NCBI RefSeq assembly: GCF_040183065.1
Contig: NC_091117.1
Span: forward strand, 121,664,226-121,728,225
Direction: 5' to 3'
Length of the DNA: 64,000 nt
Origin: Periplaneta americana
Lineage: Eukaryota > Arthropoda > Insecta > Blattodea > Blattidae
Part shown: in pieces, positions 42,620 to 53,666 of the stretch
Position numbering within the stretch: position 1 is the stretch's first letter
Layout: each line of letters opens with the position of its first letter
Made by a program: the position numbers and the translations under genes
The notes under the pieces: generated by a model
Told to the model about the DNA's origin: nothing
What the model saw: only the letters and a program-made list of their open reading frames with translations
Database searches by the model: none

Positions 42620-42968
42620 ATATTTTTTTTCCTCGCTTTTATTTATACTCGCTTTAACATCTTTGGTCATATAGCGAGTTAATCTTTGGTTGAAATCCGA
42701 AGGCCTGTGTACTATTGTTGAGACTGTTTCTATTGTTGTGAACTAGATGGCGACTGTATATGTATGACTGATTTTTTATGAATATGATTTCGGTGATGAG
42801 CCGGTGATTTTCAGGGATGTTGTGGCCCGAATTTACTGGCATTTGCCTTAGGGTTGAGGAAAAACCCTGAAAAACCTCAACCAGGAAATTCAACCCGACT
42901 GGGAATCGAACCCGGGCCCTCTGCGTAAGAGACCAGCATGCTGACCCCTACACTACAGAGGTGGTCAA
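42620..42968 (-). mobile_element. tRNA-derived SINE, minus orientation, 11-bp target duplication
   Basis: On minus, a tRNA-like head at the right includes the B-box GGGTTCGATTCCCAGTCGGG, then the family body ggttgaggtttttcagggtt seen reversed at 42855-42890. Flanked by GGAATAACTAT at 42609-42619 and 42969-42979. 349 bp. Confidence 0.8.
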
Positions 42969-43165
42969 GGAATAACTATTGTTTTGTTGGTTAACCCATT
43001 TTTGCATAACACCGTCCGAATAGAAAGTGTGATTACTCCGCTCACACAAATGGGACTCTATTATGTTGCATTCGTGTACAAGTCACTGTTTTTGTTTGCT
43101 TTCTGCACAGTTTCTTAGATAAATGTAGGAAAATATAAATTGCAATATCAGTACGATGTGCTGCA

Positions 43166-43829
43166 TTGTTACCTATTGAGACACAAGGAGCTTTTACAGA
43201 TGCAATTCTAGTTATAGATGAAGACCGGAGTGAAAATAGATTAGAAACATATAATTTAGTTACTCATATGTGTAATGAGATTTTTAGCCTGAGCCTGAAC
43301 AAAGAGCAGATTGAAGGAGCCTTCAGAATTGGAAGAGGGAAAAATCGTCCCATACTAGTAAAATTTACAAGTATGAGGACTAAATTAGGCTATTTATCTT
43401 AGATTACTGCTGAAAGGAACGAATAAAAAAATTGAGCAGGACTACAGTGTGGAAATAAGGAGTAAGAGAGAGATGTTGCTACCATTTATGAAAGAAGCAA
43501 GATCGAGAGGTCAGTTTGCGATATTAGTTAAGGATAAAATAAAAATAAATGGAAAACTATACGATTTAGAGCATTGTCAGAGGAACTTCAACTCACAGAA
43601 AAACAAGGTCTCCGCAAGTGGAAATTTACGGACGAGAGAAGTGAATACCGAGCAACCGGAAGGAATTATAGAGGAATTGGTTCGTGATGGCAAGGAACGA
43701 GCGAGTCAGCAATATGAAGTATGTACGGAATTAAAGTCCACATCGGAGACTGGTCATCCGATAGACGAGCTTATCGACCGAGAAAGAACCAGTCAGGAAT
43801 CTGCTGAGCCTAGTGGAGTGAAAGAGTAG
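43166..43829 (+). pseudogene. LINE ORF1-like (L1-type RNA-binding) protein, frameshifted
   Basis: First part (43166-43402) has EQIEGAFRIGRGKNRPILVK, the second (43449-43829) MEIRSKREMLLPFMKEARSR and KDKIKINGKLYDLEHC. These match the RNA-binding core of ORF1 in insect non-LTR elements (..RIGR....RPI.VKF.. / ..R..L.PF...AR..G..). A shift at about 43400 separates them, with LLLKGTNKKIEQDYS readable in between. No RT follows. Confidence 0.7.
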
Positions 43830-44542
43830 ATCAACGCAATAACATATGACAACCTACATGAATCAGCAAGAAGAAGAAGAAGACAAGAAGCTGAAACAAG
43901 GAGACATTACGGGAGATCAAGAGAAGGTGGGGGTAGCGTTCAAAGAAGAAGTCAGGATGCGATAAGGATGATGAGTGAAGAGATAGTGCTTTCATCACCA
44001 CAGGGCGGTAGGCCTAAGCTTATATTATCTTTGACGAGTAGATTTAAGGGCCAAAATAGTTACAATCTTAGAAATTAGGTGCATGAGTGATAAGAAATAA
44101 ATAAAGTGTCTGAATAGAACTGCAATATGGTAGTTTTAAAATTTAATGTCGTAAATCGTGTTTAGTGTGATAATAGTGTGTTCAAGGGACCTCGGAAAGA
44201 GATCAGTTTGGAAGTTAAAAAAAAAAAAAAGTGGCTAGTTAATAAATATAGTTACCGAATGAAATTTATTATAAAGAAGTAAATCTTGGAAAGTGATGTA
44301 GTGAAGTTTATGAAATATGATATTAGTGAGAGTAAATACAATTTTCTATAGTTTTTGCAGGGCGTTGTTTGAGGTTAATGAATGGATGATTTCAAACTAT
44401 AGTGAGCGAGATATAATAATGATGTGTATTAGGTAAATGAGTAAAACCGTGTGAAGGTGTTAAGTGTTTTAAACAGGAATATTAGTATCGGGATTTTAAT
44501 AAGAATAGCCAGTTAAAATTTAAGAACAATATTTTTGATAAA

Positions 44543-44910
44543 GTAATGGTACGACTAGCAAAATATCATAGATATTAATTATAGACTATTGTTCTGGTGT
44601 ATATAAGTAGTTCAATCTTTTAAAATATTCATATTGAATGAACACTCAAAAAGAGCTTTTTTCAGGGCTACATAATTTTCCAAATCAAGGAACATAAAAT
44701 TGCCATTTTGACCTATCATGAAGTAAAATTAGGATATATAAATAGTAGGCTAAATTACTTAGTTATCTAAGATATTTAGTCAATATTTCATTATATGTAA
44801 GCTGAATCTGCAAGATAATGATTTTATATCTAAGTACAGTATTACTATTAGTAGTAGCTCCCGGCGTAGTTCAGTTAGCTGAGATGCTTGCATATCGAAC
44901 CGGAATTACG
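44543..44910 (+). repeat. Left arm of a large palindrome, ending in a tRNA-like SINE head
   Basis: 368 bp whose reverse complement occurs, with scattered mismatches and small indels, at 46300-46654. The inner end carries GTAGTTCAGTTAGCTGAGAT, a tRNA A-box-like head (44872-44891). The B-box-like GGGAGTTCGATTCCTGCC (44918-44935) lies just inside the arm and has no mirror copy on the right. Confidence 0.85.
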
Positions 44911-44935
44911 ACTTGGCGGGAGTTCGATTCCTGCC

Positions 44936-46300
44936 AAGCCAAGCCAAGCCAAGCCAAGCCAAGCCAAGCCAAGCCAAGCCAAGCCAAGCCAAGCCAAGCC
45001 AAGCCAAGCCAAGCCAAGCCAAGCCAAGCCAAGCCAAGCCAAGCCAAGCCAAGCCAAGCCAAGCCAAGCCAAGCCAAGCCAAGCCAAGCCAAGCCAAGCC
45101 AAGCCAAGCCAAGCCAAGCCAAGCCAAGCCAAGCCAAGCCAAGCCAAGCCAAGCCAAGCCAAGCCAAGCCAAGCCAAGCCAAGCCAAGCCAAGCCAAGCC
45201 AAGCCAAGCCAAGCCAAGCCAAGCCAAGCCAAGCCAAGCCAAGCCAAGCCAAGCCAAGCCAAGCCAAGCCAAGCCAAGCCAAGCCAAGCCAAGCCAAGCC
45301 AAGCCAAGCCAAGCCAAGCCAAGCCAAGCCAAGCCAAGCCAAGCCAAGCCAAGCCAAGCCAAGCCAAGCCAAGCCAAGCCAAGCCAAGCCAAGCCAAGCC
45401 AAGCCAAGCCAAGCCAAGCCAAGCCAAGCCAAGCCAAGCCAAGCCAAGCCAAGCCAAGCCAAGCCAAGCCAAGCCAAGCCAAGCCAAGCCAAGCCAAGCC
45501 AAGCCAAGCCAAGCCAAGCCAAGCCAAGCCAAGCCAAGCCAAGCCAAGCCAAGCCAAGCCAAGCCAAGCCAAGCCAAGCCAAGCCAAGCCAAGCCAAGCC
45601 AAGCCAAGCCAAGCCAAGCCAAGCCAAGCCAAGCCAAGCCAAGCCAAGCCAAGCCAAGCCAAGCCAAGCCAAGCCAAGCCAAGCCAAGCCAAGCCAAGCC
45701 AAGCCAAGCCAAGCCAAGCCAAGCCAAGCCAAGCCAAGCCAAGCCAAGCCAAGCCAAGCCAAGCCAAGCCAAGCCAAGCCAAGCCAAGCCAAGCCAAGCC
45801 AAGCCAAGCCAAGCCAAGCCAAGCCAAGCCAAGCCAAGCCAAGCCAAGCCAAGCCAAGCCAAGCCAAGCCAAGCCAAGCCAAGCCAAGCCAAGCCAAGCC
45901 AAGCCAAGCCAAGCCAAGCCAAGCCAAGCCAAGCCAAGCCAAGCCAAGCCAAGCCAAGCCAAGCCAAGCCAAGCCAAGCCAAGCCAAGCCAAGCCAAGCC
46001 AAGCCAAGCCAAGCCAAGCCAAGCCAAGCCAAGCCAAGCCAAGCCAAGCCAAGCCAAGCCAAGCCAAGCCAAGCCAAGCCAAGCCAAGCCAAGCCAAGCC
46101 AAGCCAAGCCAAGCCAAGCCAAGCCAAGCCAAGCCAAGCCAAGCCAAGCCAAGCCAAGCCAAGCCAAGCCAAGCCAAGCCAAGCCAAGCCAAGCCAAGCC
46201 AAGCCAAGCCAAGCCAAGCCAAGCCAAGCCAAGCCAAGCCAAGCCAAGCCAAGCCAAGCCAAGCCAAGCCAAGCCAAGCCAAGCCAAGCCAAGCCAAGCC
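44936..46300. repeat. (AAGCC)273 perfect pentanucleotide array
   Basis: 1365 bp of AAGCC without one interruption: 273 units. It begins directly after the SINE B-box segment ...CTGCC and ends at the right palindrome arm. Both strands are open in every frame (QAKPS / WLGLA periods), which is only a consequence of the sequence. Confidence 0.98.
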
Positions 46301-46654
46301 GTAATTCCGGTTCGATATGCAAGCATCTCAGCTAACTGAACTAGCCGGGGGCTACTACTACTGTACTTAAATATAAAATCATCTTGCAGATTCAGCTTAC
46401 ATATAATGAAATATTGACTAAATATCTTACATATTAAGTAATTTAGCCCACTATTTATATATCCTAATTTTACTTCATGATAGGTCTAAATGGCAATTTT
46501 ATGTTCCTTGATTTGGAAAATTATGTAGCCCTGAAAAAAGCTCTTTTTGAGTGTTCATTCAATATGAATATTTTTATAAAATTGAACCACTTATACATAC
46601 CAGAACAATAGTCTATAATTAGTATCTATGATATTTTGCTAGTCTTACCATTAC
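46300..46654 (-). repeat. Right arm of the large palindrome
   Basis: Reverse complement of 44543-44910, from CGTAATTCCGGTTCGATATG outward to TAGTCTTACCATTAC. The arms have diverged (for example GTAGCTCCCGG against the complement of CCGGGGGCTAC), so this is an established inverted duplication and not a strand-switch sequencing artefact. Confidence 0.85.
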
Positions 46655-47440
46655 GTATTCCATTCCATAATGAATGAATGATGTAAATAAGGACAAAATA
46701 TTTAAAACGTTAGAGTTAAGTAATATGTGTGTATGTGTGTATTTATTCACACTGCAAATGGGTATATATACCCGGTGGCAGTGGTAACTAAATACACTCA
46801 ATAATGACAATAATAAACACAACTAATAAAAACAATAATAATGATTAATAATAATAATAATATAATAACAACAACAACAACATCAAGGAACATCCTAAAT
46901 TAAATGAAGCGTGATCACTTAAAATAACATTTAAATTAAATCTATTTTGTATCTTAACTCTAAGTTCGAACTAAGACCCACGACTGTGACAGGTTTATAC
47001 CTGCACAAGTACCTTTCGGCACTACATATCGTCATAGAGTTAGCCTAATTACAGTTTCCATAAATTTTTAACGTTCCTTTTCCTTTAAATAAAACTCATA
47101 GTCTACAGTATTTGGTATTTTTCACAACTGGAGTTATTGCATAACGTTAATATTATAAAAACCTTAATGACGCAATATTAAAAGAAAAATAAATTGTAAG
47201 GAAATGTGTATAAAAGGTTTAGTACCGTAAATTTAATTACTGTCGTTTTGAAATAATCTTTACAACTTTTTGAACGAAAGAGAAATTGTAATAGATAATT
47301 AACACGGGATTTTAACATCGAAAATTTACAAGGAAATAATCTCTACACTTGTTATCTTAGCTGATAAACCACGAGGTGCAGACAATCGTTTGATGAATGT
47401 AAGTTAAAGTAAAATTTTCATTTTTTCATTGCCACTTCAA
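46655..47440. other. Intergenic sequence, no gene recognised
   Basis: Contains a GTGTGTATGTGTGTAT tract and (AATAAT)/(ACA) microsatellite sequence at 46830-46885. No coding region supported. Confidence 0.5.
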
Positions 47441-50320
47441 AATACCAGGAGAACAGGAGGCATATGAGAACGGATGGGATATGAGGGATACTAGAAGAGC
47501 ACGGGGATTCTAGGAGAACAGGGGGACTACGAGGGAACAAGGCGAATATAATGACAGCAAGGAGAACAAATGAAAGAGAAGGAAAACAAGGATAATACAA
47601 GGAGAACAAGAGTAATACAAGCAGAAGGAGGGGAAGACGAGGAGAAAATGAGAAGGATGTGGAGAGAAAGGAAAATACAAGGAGGAAAAAAACATGTAAT
47701 GATAACAAGGAGATGTGAGGAGAATGAGATGAATGAAAGAAGAAAAATGGGAATAGAGGAAGAAAAAGGGCAATAGAGGGATTAAAAGGAGTAGAGAAGG
47801 AGAATAGGAATGGAAGGAGAACAAGGGTAATACAAAGAAAACCATGGGAGTACAAGGAGAAAAAGAGTAACACCAGAAACAGGAAAATCCGATGAGAACA
47901 AGGGGAATTCAAGTAAAGCAAACAAGGAGAACGAGATAAATACGAGGAAAATACTGGGAGAACAAGAGGCATACAATGGATAACAAGGAGACAACCGGAA
48001 TGCGAGGAGAGCAACCTGGATATATGGATAACATGGGAAATGCAAAAAGAACAAGCGGGATACAAATATAACTATTGGAATACAAGTTGAACAGTGGCAA
48101 TACAAGGAGAATAGGGAGCAATTCAAGAAGATTTAGTGGAGCACAAGGGGAACAAGTTGAAGTCTAAAGCGAAGAAGGGAATACTAGGAGCAGAAGGTGA
48201 ATGCAAACAGAAAAATGGGATACAAGAACATGAAAGATAATAGAAGGAAAACAAGCGGAGTACAGAGATAACTATGAGAATACAAGTCGAACAGAGGGAA
48301 TATAAGAATAATAGGGACAATTCAAGGTGATTAAGTGGAGTACAAGGACAACAAGTTGAAATCTAAGCGAAGACGGGAATACAAGGAGAAAAAGGTGAAT
48401 GCAAACAGAAAAATGAAATAAATGGAGAAAACGGGGAATACAAGAACATAGAGGAGAATGGAAGAGGAATACTAATACACGCAGGGTAAAAATTAAATGA
48501 AAATGAGTATACAAGTACAACGGGAATAATAGGCGAATTACAGGATTACCAGGAAAAATTGGAAATAGAAAGTGAAGAAGACGATTACAAGAACAACAAG
48601 AGGCATACAGTGAAATCAAGAGGAATGCAAGGAGAATAATTCATTGAAAGGACATCAAAGGGAATGCTAGGAGTACAAGGGGAGGACAACGAAAACAACA
48701 ACACAAAGAGAACAAGAGAAAGACAAGTGAAAGGAAAGAAGGTTAACAAGGCAAATATGACAAAAATGGCATACGTGGAGAATAAGGGGATACAAGAAAA
48801 ACAAAGAGAATGCAATGAGAAGAAGACAAGTGAAAAGAAAGGAAGGAAAAGACTGGAACAACAAAAAGGCAAGGCGAATAACACGAATATAAGGATAACA
48901 AGGAGAACAAATAGAAGAGAAGGAAAACAAGAGTAATACAAGAAGAGGTTAATACAAGCAGAACGAGGGGAAGGTGAGGGGGAAAGGAGAAGTCATGGAG
49001 GCCAAGGAGAATCAAGGGGAAAAACGACATACATTGAGAACAAGGAGATGCATGAAAAAATATATTAATAAAAGGAGAACAAAGGGAGAATAGGAAGAGA
49101 AAAAAGAGAACGAAAGGAGAAGATGAACAAAAGGAGAATATGGGGAATACAAGCAGAGAGAACCGTAGGAGTACAAGGAGGGAAAGGGGAATATAAGGAG
49201 TTTATAAGTAGAGAACACAAAGAGAATTCGAAGAGACCAAGGTGAGTACAGGGAGAATGAGGGGAATACGAGAACATGAGGGATACAAGGAGGAAAAGAG
49301 GTGTATAAGAATAACAAGGGGCACAGAAGCAGAACAAGCGGGAGAAAATGAGAACAACCGAGATACAAGGACGTGTGGAATGCAAGGAGAAAGAGGGAAA
49401 TATGAGGACAAGGGAATATCAGAGGAGAATACGAGGACAGCAGGAGAATAGCAGGAAAAGAGGGGAATATGAGGAGAACACGGGGTATACGAGGAGAATG
49501 GGGAATGCGAGGAGAACAGGAAGATAGGAAAACATTTGACATAAGGATAAGAGGAAAATGACGGGATACACAGAGAGCAGGGGTACATTAGGAGAATAGG
49601 GAGATACTAGGAAAGAGAGGTATACTAGGAGAAAATGAGAATACGAAATGAACTGGGGGACGCGAGGAGAAAATTTGGGATATGAGGAGTAGATGAGGAT
49701 ACGAGGAGATTAGGGGGCATCTAAGGAGAACAGGGGGATACGAGGCGAACAGGGAGGAAGATTGGGATACGAAGAGAACTAGATAAAACATGCAGGATAC
49801 GTGGAGAACAGGGGAATACGAGGAGAACAAGGGGAATTCGAGAAAAACAGGAGTGGGATCGGGGGATGCACAATAAGAGCGGGCAGGATACGTGGCAAAC
49901 AGAAGGATACGAGAAGAATAGGTATGGGATACGAGATCAGGAGTGGGATAAAAGTACATGGATAAAATACGAGGAGAACAGGGCGAATACTTGGAGAGCA
50001 GAGGGGATAGGAGGAGAACAACGGGGATACTAGAAGAACAGATTGTGTTACAAGACGAACAAGAGAAATACCTGGAGAACAAGAGTAATAACTGCAGGAC
50101 AAGTGTAATACCAGGAGAAAAGAAAGGGTAACACCTGGAGAACAGGAGGAATTACTGGTTAACAAAGGAATGCAAGAACAAACGAGGAGAATACAAAGGA
50201 AATGCAAGGAGAACAAAACAAATACATGGAGAACAAGTGGCATACAAGGAGAACAAGGGAAATACAAGTAGAATAAGGGGAATACAAGGAGAACAATTTT
50301 AATATAATGAAAACCAGGGG
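47441..50320. repeat. Purine-rich degenerate 20-bp array (copy B side)
   Basis: Same kind of sequence as 14096-16020, but reaching about 1 kb further left (47441-48416), so the true array is longer than the shared part. From 48417 on it is collinear with copy A. Confidence 0.85.
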
Positions 50321-53110
50321 AATACAAGGAGTATGCAATTAAAACAAAGGGATTGCGAGGAAAACAAGGGGAATGAAAGGAGAGCAAGGAGTATGAAATT
50401 AAAACGAAGAGATTGCGAGGAAAACAAGAGGAATGAAAGGAGAGCAAGGAGTATGCAATTAAAACCAAGGGACTGCGAAGGAAACAAGAGGAATGAAAGG
50501 AGAGCAAGGAGTATGCAATTAAAACAAAGGGACTGCGAGGAAAACAAGAGGAATGAAAGGAGAACAAGGAATAACGAATTAAAACAAAGGGACAGAGAGG
50601 AAAACGAGAGGAATGAAAGGAGAGCAAGGAGTATGCAATTAAAACAAAGGGACTGCGAGGAAAACAAGAGGAATGAAAGGAGAGCAAGGGGTATGCAATT
50701 AAAACCAAGGGACTGGGGGGGAAACAAGAGGAATGAAAGGAGAACAAGGACTATTCAAGTAAAACAAAGGGACTGAGAGGAAAACAAGAGGAATGAAAGG
50801 AGAACAAGGAGTATGCAATTAAAACCAAGGGACAGAGAGGAAAACAAGAGGAATGAAAGAAGAACAAAGAGTATGCAATTAAAACAAAGGGACTGCGAGG
50901 AAAACAAGGGGAATGAAAGGAGAGCAAGGACTATACAATTAAAACAAAGGGACTGCGAGGAAAACAAGAGGAATGAAAGGAGAGTAAGGAGTATGCAATT
51001 AAAACCAAGGGACTGGGGGGGGGGGGAAACAAGAGGAATGAAATGAGAGCAAGGACTATTCAATTAAAACAAAGGGACTGCGAGGAAAACAAGAGGAATG
51101 AAAGGAGAACAAGGAGTATGCAATTAAAACCAAGGGACAGAGAGGAAAACAAGAGGAATGAAAGAAGAACAAAGAGTATGCAATTAAAACAAAGGGACTG
51201 CGAGGAAAACAAGGGGAATGAAAGGAGAGCAAGGAGTAAGCAATTAAAACAAAGGAACTGCGAGGAAAACAAGAGGAATGAACGGAGAGTAAGGAGTATG
51301 CAATTAAAACCAAGGGACTGGGGGGGGGGAAACAAGAGGAATGAAATGAGAGCAAGGAGCATGCAATTAAAACAAAGGGACTGCGAGGAAAACAAGAGGA
51401 ATGAAAGGAGAGAAATGAGTATGCAATTAAAACAAAGGGACTGCGAGGAAAACAAGAGGAATGAAAGGAGAGTAAGGAGTATGCAATTAAAACCAAGGGA
51501 CTGGGGGGGAAACAAGAGGAACGAAAGGAAAACAAGGAGTATTCAATTAAAACAAAGAGATTGCGAGGAAAACAAGAGGAATGAAAGGAGAGCAAGGAGT
51601 ATGCAATTAAAACAAAGGGACTGCGAGGAAAACAAGAGGAATGAAAGGAGAGCAAGGGGTATGCAATTAAAACCAAGGGACTGGGGGGGAAACAAGAGGA
51701 ATGAAAGGAGAACAAGGACTATTCAAGTAAAACAAAGGGACTGAGAGGAAAACAAGAGGAATGAAAGGAGAACAAGGAGTATGCAATTAAAACCAAGGGA
51801 CAGAGAGGAAAACAAGAGGAATGAAAGAAGAACAAAGAGTATGCAATTAAAACAAAGGGACTGCGAGGAAAACAAGGGGAATGAAAGGAGAGCAAGGACT
51901 ATACAATTAAAACAAAGGGACTGCGAGGAAAACAAGAGGAATGAAAGGAGAGTAAGGAGTATGCAATTAAAACCAAGGGACTGGGGGGGGGGGAACAAGA
52001 GGAATGAAATGAGAGCAAGGACTATTCAATTAAAACAAAGGGACTGCGAGGAAAACAAGAGGAATGAAAGGAGAACAAGGAGTATGCAATTAAAACCAAG
52101 GGACAGAGAGGAAAACAAGAGGAATGAAAGAAGAACAAAGAGTATGCAATTAAAACAAAGGGACTGCGAGGAAAACAAGGGGAATGAAAGGAGAGCAAGG
52201 AGTAAGCAATTAAAACAAAGGAACTGCGAGGAAAACAAGAGGAATGAACGGAGAGTAAGGAGTATGCAATTAAAACCAAGGGACTGGGGGGGGGGGGAAA
52301 CAAGAGGAATGAAATGAGAGCAAGGAGCATGCAATTAAAACAAAGGGACTGCGAGGAAAACAAGAGGAATGAAAGGAGAGAAATGAGTATGCAATTAAAA
52401 CAAAGGGACTGCGAGGAAAACAAGAGGAATGAAAGGAGAGTAAGGAGTATGCAATTAAAACCAAGGGACTGGGGGGGAAACAAGAGGAACGAAAGGAAAA
52501 CAAGGAGTATTCAATTAAAACAAAGAGATTGCGAGGAAAACAAGAGGAATGAAAGGAGAGCAAGGAGTATGCAATTAAAACAAAGGGACTGCGAGGAAAA
52601 CAAGAGGCATGAAAGGAGAACAAGGAGTATGGAATTAAAACAAAGGGACTGCGAAGAAAACAAGGGGAATGAAAGGAGAGCAAGTAGTAAGGAATTAAAA
52701 CCAAGGGACAGAGAGGAAAACTAGAGGAATGAGAGAAGAACAAAGAGTATGCAATTAAAACAAAGGGACTGCGAGGAAAACAAGGGCAATGAAAGGAGAG
52801 CAAGGAGTATGCAAATAAAGCAAAGGGATTGCGAGGAAAACAAGAGGAATGAAAGGAGAGCAAGGAGTATGCAATTAAAACAAAGGGACTGCGAGAAAAA
52901 CAGGGGAATGAAAGGAGAACAAGGAGTATGCAATTAAAACAAAGGGACTGCGAGGAAAACAAGGGAATGAAAGGAGAACAAGGAGTATGCAATTAAAACA
53001 AAAGTACTGCGAGGAAAACAAGAGGAATGAAAGGAGAACAAGGAGTATGCAATTAAAACAAAAGTACTGCGAGGAAAACGAGAGGAATGAAAGGAGAGCA
53101 AGGAAGAGGA
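50321..53110. repeat. 60-bp tandem array, about 46 units, with 968-bp higher-order repeat (copy B)
   Basis: Same 60-bp unit as 16021-17085. The sub-pattern starting with the unit CCAAGGGACAGAGAGGAAAA near 50822 recurs at about 51790: a block of 16 units (about 968 bp) is repeated in order, including the G-run variant GGGACTGGGGGGG. Runs of 7 to 12 G differ between blocks. The extra length over copy A is largely explained by this block duplication. Confidence 0.9.
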
Positions 53111-53318
53111 GTACAAGAGTTACTTTGAGAATACAATGAGGACAGGGGAATGTAAGGATAAAAATAGGCATTAAAGGACAACATAGTGAATGCGAAGAGA
53201 ATAAGGGGAATCCAATGAGATCAAGGTTAAGTCAATGAGGACAACGGGAAGACAAGGAGAACAAGAGAAATACAAGAAGTATAAGGGAGGGGCCTTCAAT
53301 TCGCGAAATTGGGGATCG

Positions 53319-53355
<37 letters not shown>

Positions 53356-53437
53356 GTGATATTGCATTTTACATTTAACTACAATTAGAATATGTCACCT
53401 TTTAACTCTATTAATTTCTCCTCTGTTTTAATAAGTA

Positions 53438-53647
53438 GAGATGGAACAATTTTTTCGTGAACAAAGTACTGTTTAATAACACTACTGTAGTGTCTTCTTA
53501 AGAGTACAGTTTGGTACTTAGTGACTGAAGTCACGTTTCTTACGTACAGTGCAGCTTTATTAAGATGGAATAAGCACAATCACGTATTTTCAAATTAAAT
53601 GTCATGATTGTGCTCATGCTTTGTTTAGGAAGGAATTGTTCCATCTC
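53438..53647. mobile_element. Small Tc1/mariner-type MITE (copy B)
   Basis: Counterpart of 17389-17597: GAGATGGAACAATT termini with TA flanks. Same site, so it predates the segmental duplication. Confidence 0.8.
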
Positions 53648-53666
53648 TAGTGATCACTACATACAC

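Noticed and set aside
44936-46300. AAGCC array as telomeric repeat
   Set aside because: The insect telomere unit is TTAGG; AAGCC differs and is internal, starting from a SINE tail.
44818-46339. Frames of about 460-505 codons in all readings across the AAGCC array
   Set aside because: A stop-free pentanucleotide gives open frames in every reading; no gene context.
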